Assembly (NCBI RefSeq): GCF_022376445.1
Contig: NW_025955313.1
Coordinates: 1 to 41,062, forward strand
DNA: 41,062 nucleotides
Direction: 5' to 3'
Origin: Fomitopsis serialis
Taxonomy: Eukaryota; Basidiomycota; Agaricomycetes; Polyporales; Fomitopsidaceae
Every line of letters begins with the position of its first letter. The stretch's first letter is position 1. The translations under genes and the position numbers were made by a program. Of the stretch, positions 1 to 9,295 are shown in pieces. A model generated the notes under the pieces. That model was not told the DNA's origin and did not search any database. It was given only the letters and a program-made list of their open reading frames with translations.

Positions 1-523
1 AATTCTTGGTATCGGTGAAAACGATGGGCGGGGGTCGTTGGTGCAAGTTGACGGTTCGCGGAGGAAGCGAGCGAGGTCCGTGGTACCTCGCGGAGGGAAA
101 AGGGGAGATGGGGTGGTACGCCGCACGCTTCGTCCGCGATGTCCTTTAGTGAAGACTGCCTTTCCTGAGCCTGGTATACTCGATAGCCTTCCCTCCGACG
201 TTCCTAACCTGAGCTCTCCTGGATCCTGAGCCTGAGCCTAACTCCTGCGACCTTCCTTAGCCTGAACGCTAGCCTGAGACGGGACCTGAAGCCTGAGATT
301 GCCCGGTGCAACCTAGATACTGAGTCCTGAGAGGTAGTGGTAGGTAACTAACTCCCCCTCTCCTCCGCCCTACCCTCCTAGCCCCCCTCCGCTGCCTTTC
401 CCACGTTCCTACCTCGCTGGCACCCGTTCCCCTCCGTTCCTACTCCTTCCGCCCCCGTGGATCTCCCTCCGCCGTCCCTGCCATCCTCTTCCGTTCACCG
501 GTCCACCGTCGTTGGAGTCCTCG
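1..523. other. Intergenic/5' flank, CT-rich
   Basis: No supportable gene lies here. The stretch from about 220 to 300 repeats the motif CCTGAGC/CCTGAG at irregular spacing. The stretch from about 350 to 480 is strongly CT-rich on the plus strand, as is common just upstream of fungal start codons. It probably contains the promoter and leader of the ORF that starts at 524. The short ORF at 38-229 opens with TTG and has no recognisable content. Confidence 0.4.
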
Positions 524-1315
524 ATGCCCGCCGACATCCCACCGAACCCCTCGACCATTGTCTACACCACCCGTTTCTACCGCCTCATCGACCTCATTCG
601 TGACGAGCGTGTGGTAGAGCCCCGTCTGAACCCCGATAGCGACCTGGAGTGGCTCGCTTGGGCCCATGGCGCCCGATGGCTCATCGTACGTGCCTTCTCC
701 CGCCTCGTCCTCTACGTCTCGCCAACCTTCCTCCGTTCCGCGCAGCGGATGCTCTTCGATTCTCGGTCTCGCGCGGTTGCCCACGGCGATGCGTCCCTTC
801 CGCTCGTCCGCCGATACTCCGACGTGCAGGACCTGATCGAGTACCTCGACCAGGTGTTCCTGACTCTCCCGTCTCAGCACAGCTACGTCGGCGAACCCTA
901 TCCATTGATCGCCTGGGCTCCGAACCGTGTCACCGCTGAGCAGTCCGACGCCGAGCTCGGCCGCCCGCTCCTTCCGGTTCGATACTTGGAGCGTCCCATG
1001 CAGTTGTCTTCCTTCCGCGCCTCCTCCGACAGCCTCGATGGTCTACTCACCCGGTTCCAAGGCCTTCTTGACGAATGCCGCGCCGCTAACCGTGACGCCC
1101 GCTCCGAGGCCGTCCGCATCGCCCGGGGCCTGAGTTCGGTTGAGGTCAGCGTCCGCGACTTGCACGCTCGCTTGTCGGAAGGAGTGTACGTTCCGGACGG
1201 CTACTCCGGGATACCGCGTCGCCTGCGGTTCGCGCACCCTCGGGACGTCGAGGCGATGGAGGAGGGAGAGGTCGAGGATGAGGTGGCGGAGGAACCTGAT
1301 GTCCATGTACAGTAG
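524..1315 (+). CDS. Hypothetical protein, unrecognised
   Basis: This is an uninterrupted ORF of 263 residues from the first ATG at 524. The frame can be read back to a TTG at 512, but ATG is the credible start. I recognise no domain. The protein is rich in Arg, Leu and Asp in short helical-looking blocks (for example RFYRLIDLIRDE near the N-terminus and DSLDGLLTRFQGLLDECRAA in the middle). It ends in a very acidic tail starting around MEEGEVEDEVAEE. There is no signal peptide and no membrane segment. Codon positions are GC-biased as in the other genes of the window, which supports real coding. A CT-rich leader precedes it. It could be a lineage-specific nuclear or cytoplasmic protein, or a domesticated transposon gag-like protein; neither can be shown from sequence. 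Confidence 0.5.
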   Translation: MPADIPPNPSTIVYTTRFYRLIDLIRDERVVEPRLNPDSDLEWLAWAHGARWLIVRAFSRLVLYVSPTFLRSAQRMLFDSRSRAVAHGDASLPLVRRYSDVQDLIEYLDQVFLTLPSQHSYVGEPYPLIAWAPNRVTAEQSDAELGRPLLPVRYLERPMQLSSFRASSDSLDGLLTRFQGLLDECRAANRDARSEAVRIARGLSSVEVSVRDLHARLSEGVYVPDGYSGIPRRLRFAHPRDVEAMEEGEVEDEVAEEPDVHVQ

Positions 1316-3021
1316 TTGTCTTCGTTCCGCGTATTTACTTGGTCGTCCTTCGCCGAGTCGTCCTTTCACTAATCGATGTCGCTTCGTTCCGCGTTGCCCG
1401 CCGCCTGAGAGAGTGTCGTTCCGAGCTCGTACCGTTGCTCCCATGTGGGCCTACCCCACAACGTGTTTGAAATGCGGTGTGGTGAGGGGTGAGCAAACAT
1501 GCTATCGACAATCATACCTGTAGTGCGCGTGCTCAGCCGTGTTCACCCTTTCCTGCCTCACCTTATCCCTCGGAGAATACCCCGCGCTGCTCTTGCGGTG
1601 TCGCTGGCGGTATCTCTGGCCAGCCGGACACGGTGGGTATTGTTTTGCTCGTGTTTGAGATGTGAGCGAGCGGGCCTGTCATAGCTGGCTGGTGCTCACT
1701 TGCCTTGGTGGGCTGGTTGTTGTGCGGTGCAGTCTCGCACCGGTTCCTCGTGTGTCGCGTCGCCAGCTGCTCAGATCTCTTCGCGTTGAGCGTGAGAGCG
1801 GCGACGTCCATCTGTCATGTCAGCGAAGGTCGGGCGGTAGCAACACTGCGAGGCGCACGGTAACATTGCGCTGCCTCGTCATCAACTCGGTAGGGGGCTG
1901 TATGTGTCGAGTGACTGTCCGGGCGAAGACATAAGCAGAGGATCGGCAGGCAGAAGGGCAAGACCGTAGCGCGATGCTTGAGCTTGACTCGGCCAGGTCA
2001 TTCAGCGCGAACGTACCTTCAAGTTCGAGTACTACGCCCGAGTCTTTTCTCCTAATCTCCTTGCTCTCATCTTTCGGTGCCTTCGCATCTCACGTCCTCA
2101 TTTCCCCAGGTCCGTCGTTTTCTGCGCAGTCTTGTCGCTTGACACTGGCACGCGTGTCACGGAAGTCCTGAGTTGCACGCTCGGGTTCTGTGTCACCGAG
2201 GTCAGGATAAAAAGTGTAAAAAGTAGAGGAGAGGGCTGTCTGACAGAGAGTATCAAGAGCCAAAGAGGACGACGGAAGACAGGAGCGCGGTCTTGTTGCG
2301 GTCTTGTAGTCGTTTGAGCGCTGTCACATCACAATCCGTAGCTGGAGTCAGACAGTTGTCTGCCCTAAATCAGATCGCGATCAGTGTCCTCTGCAGCGCC
2401 ACTCAACCGACTGCCACGTCAGACTCAACCAAGACTCACCCCTGCTGTCGCTGACTGTCGAGTTCACATCCAGCCCCTGTCCCGCCCGTTTACTCAACTG
2501 CCCACCTGCGTCCTCCACTGTACCTGCCAGAACAAGCTATGAGATAACAATCACGCCGACATGGACGACCTACGTAACCCTGTGGACAACCGTCGAGACC
2601 CGTTTGTCGGAGCACAAGCATAGTCTGGGTAGAGTGCCTTTGCTTGCCGGCCAATCTGCACATCCCACTCGAATACCCGCGTATCTGTCCGCGCATTTGG
2701 CTTGCCCGCCCTCTCGCACACACACACGCCCGTCCTCTCGTGTTCACATGCCCTCTTGTGCGTGCCCGCTCGTTCGTGCCGGCACATCCTCATCTTCTTT
2801 GTTAGCTCATTCACCTGCTTGCTCACACACTCACGCGCTGCTCGCAGGTATGTCTTTGCCACCCGCCGTATCACGGCAACGTCGTCTCACGCTCTGCTCG
2901 CAGCACAGCGCGTCTGGATCGGTGCCCACCGTTTTTTCCTTGCGCAGGACGACCCGCTCAGCCATGCTGCAGCGCAGCCATTTCGCCGCAGACAGCCCAG
3001 CTGGTGCCCCCCTTTCTCCGT
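1316..3021. other. Gene-poor, low-complexity stretch
   Basis: Short ORFs on both strands overlap one another, and none has a recognisable domain or convincing splice structure. Around 2700-2850 there is a CA/CT-rich low-complexity segment with a short (CA)n run near 2719, which creates long but compositionally driven ORFs (2604-3173 and 2702-3436). Nothing here can be assigned. Confidence 0.4.
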
Positions 3022-3807
3022 TCAGTCGCGTGCTGGGCGGGCGGCGCCAGTGCTCGCGACGATTCCGAACATCGACGTCAACTCGCCCGGAGGAGTACGC
3101 GCCACCCGCTGCGTCCACCGCGATTCTCGTCCACTGTGTGTGCGTTGTCCTTCACGCGCTACAGCCCCGCTAAGCCACACAGTCAGCGGCGCCAGCGTTC
3201 TAAGCGCTTTCGCCCTCGCGGCCTGGGGCAGGATCGCGCCCTTCGTGTCCGCATCGCGCCGGAACTCCGGCTCGAGCTCGCCCTCCGTGGTGAGCATCCA
3301 CCCGCCGATGAGCCAGCACCATGGGCCCATGAAGCCAAGCCAGAAGAGGACGCACGCGCTCGTCGCCGCCAGCCTCTCCGGAAGACACGACCGGCTGCGC
3401 CTCCGCGAAGACGCGCGGGGGATGTGGAATTCGTAGTTCCCGCTCCCGAAGGAGATGCCCCTCAGCCAGCGGTTGTGGATGTAGGCGTCGGAGCCGCTGG
3501 AGGAGACCGAGTGTGCGCCGCCACTCGTGCCGAGCTCAACCCCACGTCGTTGCTCCTCCCCGTTGAGTCCCATGCACCATCCCCTCAACGTGTCGCAGTG
3601 GCCCCGCCGCTGCCTGCGTACAACTGCGCCGAGCCCCTGCTTCTCCCCGCCGAGTCTGCCGCGTTCCTGGCCCAAGGCCCTGTCCCACCACCACTTCCGG
3701 TCGCGCCTCCGGAGGCCCGCCTCACTGGAGCACATCTCGTCCGGAGGGAGGCATAGGCAGAGATAGTCGGAGTGTACCGTACTACAGTAGCTGCTGCTTG
3801 ATGTCAT
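3022..3807 (-). CDS. Possible membrane protein with GPWCWLIGGWML segment
   Basis: This minus-strand ORF is open from an ATG at 3807 to a stop at 3022 (261 residues). The central part looks like real protein: a block NRWLRGISFGSGNYEFHIP, then a basic Ser/Arg stretch, then a hydrophobic segment containing ACVLFWLGFMGPWCWLIGGW that could cross a membrane. I have the impression of a basidiomycete family with this layout, but I cannot name it. After the hydrophobic segment the reading frame loses plausibility, so an intron or frameshift near 3150-3250 is likely and the C-terminus given here may be wrong. A competing plus-strand ORF (3004-3756) covers the same bases and looks like its Ala/Pro-rich shadow. 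Both the strand and the gene status are uncertain. Confidence 0.35.
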   Translation of the reverse strand: MTSSSSYCSTVHSDYLCLCLPPDEMCSSEAGLRRRDRKWWWDRALGQERGRLGGEKQGLGAVVRRQRRGHCDTLRGWCMGLNGEEQRRGVELGTSGGAHSVSSSGSDAYIHNRWLRGISFGSGNYEFHIPRASSRRRSRSCLPERLAATSACVLFWLGFMGPWCWLIGGWMLTTEGELEPEFRRDADTKGAILPQAARAKALRTLAPLTVWLSGAVAREGQRTHSGRESRWTQRVARTPPGELTSMFGIVASTGAARPARD

Positions 3808-4023
3808 TAGTGACACATTACAATTGACTTGTTCCTGTGAATCGAATGTGATCACCTCGTACGATGGACCATTCAGTACATGAATCAGAAGAATGGTCAG
3901 ATTAAGGACGGAATGTGATCAGAATGAAGCATAAGCTGCATAACACACTGGTCATGTTGCATAATGCCATATATTATCGAGCCATTCACAGACGAAAGAG
4001 AGGGGACTAGCTAACAAAACCTA

Positions 4024-4747
4024 TTACTGAGAACTGAGATAACATATACAATTACCTAGATTTCTCCATAATACTGAGTCATTCATGGTCATTCTCGGGA
4101 GGGCTTTTTCCTGATGAGATGCATTGAAGGCAATATTTCCATGTATAAGGAATCTCATTTGTCATTCATATCAATACTCATTCACTTCAAAATCAATGAT
4201 GCTGACTGTACCTGAGCAATATGAGATCAGTCTTCTCTTTCTCGTCCTTTGTCATGGCTCTGTCCACAAAGCTTTCGAGTGTGCTCATGCCCCTCTTCGC
4301 TGAGACCTTTGCCTTCTTGACAGGTCGTAGATTGGCAGAGGTGCTACTTTCTGTCTCATCATCCACAACGAGTGCCGTCGCCGACGAACTCCCGTCTCCC
4401 TCGACAACTACCTCCTCCGGGCTCTCCTTTGCGAGAAGCATCCATGCTTCCTTCCGAGCATCCACCGGCGCGTTGCGACAACGTCCGGATTTCGCGATAT
4501 GTTGCAGGCATCGTTTCTCGCGGTGCTCGATGAGCTGGCTGTCATTGGGACAGTAGTTACACCTCATTTGGTAGCGCTTTGTTTTCGCATTCCTCTCGCC
4601 GACCCTCGTGAAGTGCTTCTCCACGAAAGGATCGAGAACACGCCCACCGCTGTGGGAACCGGAGTTGCTGCCAGGCGCCATATCGAGAATGAGAAGCAAG
4701 ACGGAGCTACGCCGGGACCCGGGCTCATTGCCATATTGGGTGCTCAT
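4024..4747 (-). pseudogene. Truncated hAT-type transposase (BED zinc finger)
   Basis: Exons on the minus strand are 4747-4212 and 4153-4024, giving 221 codons plus stop. Exon 1 carries a BED-like zinc finger (CNYC, then histidines and a cysteine within the next 30 residues). It is followed by an acidic Ser-rich linker and the segment TLESFVDRAMTKDEKEKTDL, which matches the 'D-x-x-x-K-x-x-x-x-D' stretch before the catalytic core of fungal hAT transposases. An AG|GTACAG donor at 4211 and an acceptor ending at 4154 (58 nt) join it to FLIHGNIAFNAS, the family's conserved 'H-x-N-I-x-F-N-A' block. The DDE catalytic core and the C-terminal dimerisation domain are absent. The protein stops at 4024 and unrelated DNA follows, so this is a 5' relic that cannot transpose. 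It could alternatively be a host-recruited BED protein. Confidence 0.7.
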
Positions 4748-5361
4748 TTGTGTTCGGGGATGCTGACATAATCACTCATATTATCTACGCATTGTGACCA
4801 TCCTCCGGGAGCAATAATGGCTCTCCTAGTTTACGAACATACCGTAGGCAACATAATAAAGTATCTGACCATTCGCCGCCATGCGCCAGCTCTACCCGTG
4901 GCAATCGCCAATCGCCACCCAATCGCCACCCCCTCCAAGCGCCAGGTGGCAAGCTGGCGCTCATTTGCCAACAACACTAACCACCGCTGACACCTGGAGG
5001 TTTTTTCATTTTTTTCCTCCCAGGTTTTAGCCATGTATCCTGCTGTGCTTAACGCGCGACGCCGGGGTGTTTTTGTTTGAACTGGTGGACAGTATTGTAA
5101 TTATGCGATAGTGGGAGTCGGATTAGGTAGTTTGGGATTAGGTAGTAGGGGTATGTTGGGTTTGTAGGTAGTCATGTACCTAGTGAGCGCTGTCACACAT
5201 CGAAAACGCCGAGGCGTCTAGATGTCGTGACTAAATGGAATACCCTCCTCCTCCTCCTCCAGCGCTCTGCACCCTCATCAACTCTGTGTCGCGTGTCATA
5301 CTGGACCCAACGGAGCCCGACAATTCTCGGATACTGATGCAAGCATTCTGACGCCCCGACG
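4748..5361. other. hAT 5' flank and RING-gene promoter region
   Basis: No gene is seen. From 4903 to 4928 the motif AATCGCCA occurs three times (4903, 4910, 4921). An inverted repeat, GCGCCAG/CTGGCGC, lies at 4939-4945 and 4954-4960. Short subterminal repeats of this kind are typical of hAT elements, so this may be the 5' end of the truncated transposon next to it. A direct repeat of GGATTAGGTAGT lies at 5121-5132 and 5136-5147. The 3' part should contain the promoter of the RING gene starting at 5362. Confidence 0.4.
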
Positions 5362-6810
5362 ATGAGTATAAAGCCGTATTGTAGCATATGTTGGGACAAC
5401 CATCCCTTGAGCGCGTTCAGATTTCTGCCCTGCGGTAAGGGCCATCTATTTCGTTATGCTGAGCTTTCCTTTATGAGATTTGGCCTGCTTTTGACAGGGC
5501 ACGGAATCTGCGTGGAAGTCCTCCGACACCTTCGGCCTGCCAGTGGCCCCCGCGTACGCGCTCGCTACGAATGTCCTATGTGCCGGGAACCCTTCCACAG
5601 TGGCATATCCATCTATATCGAGTCGAGGGATCCAGCTAGCGATGCGTCGCAAGCCGACGGTAACGGCGAAGCCCCCTCGCAGCGAAGCTATTCACCGGCA
5701 GTCTTGAAGCAGGCGACGTATGTGAAAGAGAAGTTCGACAAGATAGGCCCGGATAGCAAGCCAGAGTCGGTTGTGCGGTCCGCCAAGGAGCTCGGGAAGG
5801 TGGTGAACGGGATGGAAGAGGGTGACTGTGCAGTGAAGGTACGCTCGGCGTACCCGTTAGTGCTTGATGCTGATTCTGTGCAAGGCCCTCCTCTCGTCCA
5901 TCGCACTATTGCTGGAGCGGCTTACGAGTGTTTTCGTGACGCTGGCCTTGCAAAAGAACAACGTATCTTCTTTACAATGCGCACTGCAGACTGCCCGGGA
6001 GGAAAACCGGCGTCTGCGCAGCGAAGTGCAGGAAGCCGAGAAGAATGCGGACGGCGTCATCAAGACCGCCCAAGCCGCCAGCGAACAGTTGGGCGACGCG
6101 ATGAAGGAAATTGAGCAGCTGAAAGGAGAGCTTAGGGACCGAAAGAAGAAGCATGCCGCGCAGCTAACCGAGAAAGTGGACGAAACCGCGGGTCTCTACA
6201 AGACCCTTCACGCTCACAAGGCGAAGGTGCAGTCTGTGATGCTCGAACCCCCGAATATATTGACTCATAGTGTATGCAGGAAACCAAACAGGCGGAAAGG
6301 ATTCGAGACCTGAAGAAGCAGCTCGCCACGGCGCAGGAGGTGGCTACTCATAACCGTAATCGCCTTGTACTCGAGACACCTGCGTCATCGCGTACAAATA
6401 CACGACATATGGAGAGTCTACGTCGTCCTGTATCTTTCGAGGTTCGTCATCGACCAAGGCTGCTTCTCACCAACTCATCAGAGCAGCAGGGCAATGCTGA
6501 TCTATGGGACGACGACACCGAGCCATTATTGTCCAGGCTTGACCTGGATGATGCAGACGAACCCCCACCACTGCCGCCCTTGCTCCCCACACCACCCGAC
6601 GATGTCCCAGAACGTTTACACCCACTGCAGTCCAACTTTACAAGCGATTGGAACTTAGAGCTGCCAGTAAGCAAAACTAAACGCAAACGCACGCTGTCTG
6701 GGCTGGACCCCGAACCATCACGAAAGCCATTCCCGATCATGCTGGATAACAAGGGGCGTCCGAAAGGTCCTGTACAGTTGGGGTCACGACAGAGGGAGAA
6801 AATCGGCTGA
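5362..6810 (+). CDS. RING-finger coiled-coil protein
   Basis: Four exons (5362-5434, 5498-5838, 5885-6226, 6280-6810) give 428 residues. The introns are 63, 46 and 53 nt with clean GT-AG ends. Splicing intron 1 rebuilds the zinc-binding LPCGHGICVEV segment. This completes an N-terminal RING of C3HC4 type (CSIC, CGHGIC, CPMC within about the first 75 residues). The middle (exon 3) is a long charged coiled coil (ENRRLRSEVQEAEKNADGVI and following). The C-terminus is Pro-rich, acidic, then basic (KTKRKRT, a possible nuclear signal). A RING of this type normally recruits an E2 ubiquitin-conjugating enzyme, so an E3 ligase is inferred; the substrate is unknown. It converges with the coiled-coil gene ending at 7038, leaving about 230 bp between stops. 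Confidence 0.85.
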
Positions 6811-7037
6811 CAGGCTGTTGGCTCAAGTGCTGAGTGTTTGTCCAATACGAAACCAATATGAAACGATTGTATAGTGATTAGGACTAGGTGGATGTAATTT
6901 TAGTGCAATGTCCGGTGAATGCAGGGATAACATGCCGACTGGGTCCACAGATGAGCGTAGCATAGATAACGAGGATGAGGTATATAAGGACATGATATTT
7001 GGGCACTATGCATGAGGCAATATTTGAGTCCGAATGA

Positions 7038-8718
7038 TCATGAAGGAACAGAGGACTCTGGTACTGGCAGGTCTGTTGCTTGTGGATCCGTCCGCATGAG
7101 CCTGCGCAGCCGCGCGAGCTCTTCCGCCAGGTTCCTAGTCAGACTAGTGAGCGAGTAATCACCCAGGCATGATTGTGCGACGTACCGTGCAGTCTGCCAC
7201 GCCTGCTCGCTCTCTTTTCCTTGCCTGTCTACCTCAGAGCGCAGGTGCCCAATGTCCTCCCGGAAGCTCTCCTCCACCTCCTTCCGTATCCGCTCGTTCT
7301 CCTCCCGCAGCCGCTTGGCCTCACCCACCACAGAGTTGCCATCCTCTCGCTCGCGCCTCACCTCTTCTATGAGCCGCGTGTAGCGCTTGCCCATCTCCTC
7401 CGCCTCTTGCAGGATCTTCTCCTCTCGCTTACGCATCTCGTTCCGTAGACCATCCGTGTCCGTCTGGAAAGACGACACGAGACCCTTGATCGAATCGCGA
7501 AGCACAACATACTCGCGTTCTGCCTTCTGCGAGCGTGCCGTCGCTTCTGTGAGGGCCGTCTCCATCTCGCGCAGGGATTTCTTTGACGTTGACGTCTCAG
7601 ACTTAACCTGCGTTTTTACAGCGATCACTTCGGCCTCTGCCTTGCGCGCGCGCTCGAGAACCTACCAAGGGGTCGGCTGAATGTTCGACATGTTGTGAGG
7701 CTCCGACGCACCTCTTGTAGCAGACGCTCTTTGCGAGCCACCACGTTGTTCAGCCCCTCGTTCTCCAGCCGGAGACGCTCCCGCACCTCCTTCAGGTCCT
7801 CCGTTTGTCGTGTCAGCTGGCTGACTTGACGCTGGCTCACGCGGAGCTGAGCCTTCGTGTTTTCTAGTGCCGTCTTCGCGTTCATGACACCGGCCTGGAG
7901 GTCTGCGAGCACCTTGGTGGTGTTGCCGGGTGCAAATGACGACCTGCGGCTGGGTGAGATTGTTGGTCCGTGAGGGGTCGAAGACGCCCCGTGATTTGGT
8001 GACAGTGGCGAGGAGCTGAGATGCGAGGAGTCTTGCTGTCCTTCCTCGGCGAGGGCCCGTGCGTTACCTGCACCGCGTTAGATAGTTTTCATCACACTGG
8101 GGCTCTTCACTGACCTACAGATGAGACCGGTATTCCTGTGCAATAATCAACACACGCCCCGGCACCATATAACTGAACGAAACGTACGACTGAGCGTCCG
8201 CGTCGGACTCTGCTGGCGCGTCCAAGAAGAAGTCGGTATGCCCTCCCGGATGCCATTCTCCTCGCCAAACGATCGACTCCTCTCCTCTCTCCGTGGCAAT
8301 GGCAAGCTCGATTCAGGCCCTGCGAGACCATGTAACACCTCGAAGCTGTTGCGTTTCTGTACTCGGGGAGACATGTAGGTGCTTCCGGACGCAAATGTCT
8401 GATCAAAGTCGGTCGGTGAATGTGGAGGCGAGTTCATGATTCCTGGGGGTAGTGGACGAGGCCCGCGAAGAATAGTGTTTTCGAGGCTCTGTAACTGCGC
8501 TTGCTGGTGTCGGATGGTATGTTTGAGCGTAGACATCTGATTGCGGATGGCAACTGGCAACACTGTTAGTTGCCCCGCGTTATGACGACCGTGCCGGCGT
8601 ACCACGCCTGCATACCTGGGTTATCCGGCAGAGATACCGAAGGACTCGCAGATCGGCCGTTGGAGCTACGCGATGATGGTCTGGAACTTGGACGAAGAGG
8701 AGACGTCAGATAGGACAT
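7038..8718 (-). CDS. Long coiled-coil protein (She3-like?)
   Basis: Four exons on the minus strand (8718-8616, 8553-8188, 8067-7712, 7661-7038) give 482 residues. The introns are 62, 120 and 50 nt. The first 180 residues are Ser/Pro-rich and disordered (start MSYLTSPLRPSSRPSSRSSN). The rest is a nearly continuous coiled coil running through NTTKVLADLQAGVMNAKTAL, ENEGLNNVVARKERLLQEV and EEVRREREDGNSVVGEAKRL. There are no enzymatic motifs. The organisation resembles basidiomycete proteins related to She3, the yeast adaptor that links mRNA to myosin V, but this is from memory and weak; a cytoskeletal or spindle protein is equally possible. The 120-nt intron is long for this gene and might hide a microexon. 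An ACGCGT palindrome lies about 113 bp upstream. Confidence 0.8.
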
Positions 8719-9295
8719 AGATGTCTAGCTGGTATCGGCGGTTCGAGGACGGCTCTTGTAACGAATTGGAGGTGATGCAGTGGCCACAGAGGTGATGATA
8801 TGTTATAAACGAGACCTAGATCGAGCATTCATATACGCGTATATTAAGTACCGAGAGCGAGTTGTAAAGGACAGGACGACGAAGTCACGAACGCAGTAGG
8901 TGCGCGTGGTGGCAAGCTCTCGGCCTACAGGCGCGCGCTACCCGCTAACGCGCCATCCTTTTCCCACACCTTCAGCTTGTCCGTAACTCGTTCAGCATAA
9001 GTACGCTCAAGCTGGTGGGTGAGCCGGAACAGTGAGCTCATTGCAGTACATTCAGGTGCGTGCTTCGATCGTTTGCAACATGTGGAAGTTGATGGTACTA
9101 AATGATCCAACTACTAACTACAGTACCTATCATCACTGGCCCGGGCGCACTACTACGATTCGATTAATATTGCCACCAGGTTGACTACATCAGGTACGTC
9201 TTGCAAACAGTCATGTTAGGAACGCTGATCTTCTGACTGTTGAGTTACTGATATTCAGCTTTGCCACGGTACGACCAGACGCAATTTCAAACAAG
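8719..9295. promoter_or_regulatory. Divergent promoter region, coiled-coil gene / BTB-A
   Basis: This 577-bp gap separates the start of the coiled-coil gene (minus, 8718) from BTB-A (plus, 9296). It contains a perfect 14-bp palindrome, ATATACGCGTATAT, at 8831-8844, whose core ACGCGT is the MCB sequence bound by the fungal MBF cell-cycle factor. I see no gene. The ORF at 8925-9110 (minus) has no recognisable content. Confidence 0.4.

Noticed and set aside
2604..3436. Overlapping plus-strand ORFs of 189 and 244 codons
   Set aside because: They cover low-complexity CA/CT-rich DNA, have Ser/His/Arg-skewed composition, start inside each other and show no domain.
3004..3756. Plus-strand ORF of 250 codons
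   Set aside because: Ala/Pro/Arg-rich composition typical of the antisense of a GC-rich reading frame; the minus strand has a more protein-like segment.
5121..5147. Two GGATTAGGTAGT units, telomere-like
   Set aside because: Only two copies and not the TTAGGG unit; probably a chance local duplication.
8068..8187. Possible microexon inside the 120-nt intron of the coiled-coil gene
   Set aside because: Internal AG and GT sites exist, but the second intron would be only about 30 nt; a single 120-nt intron keeps the frame.
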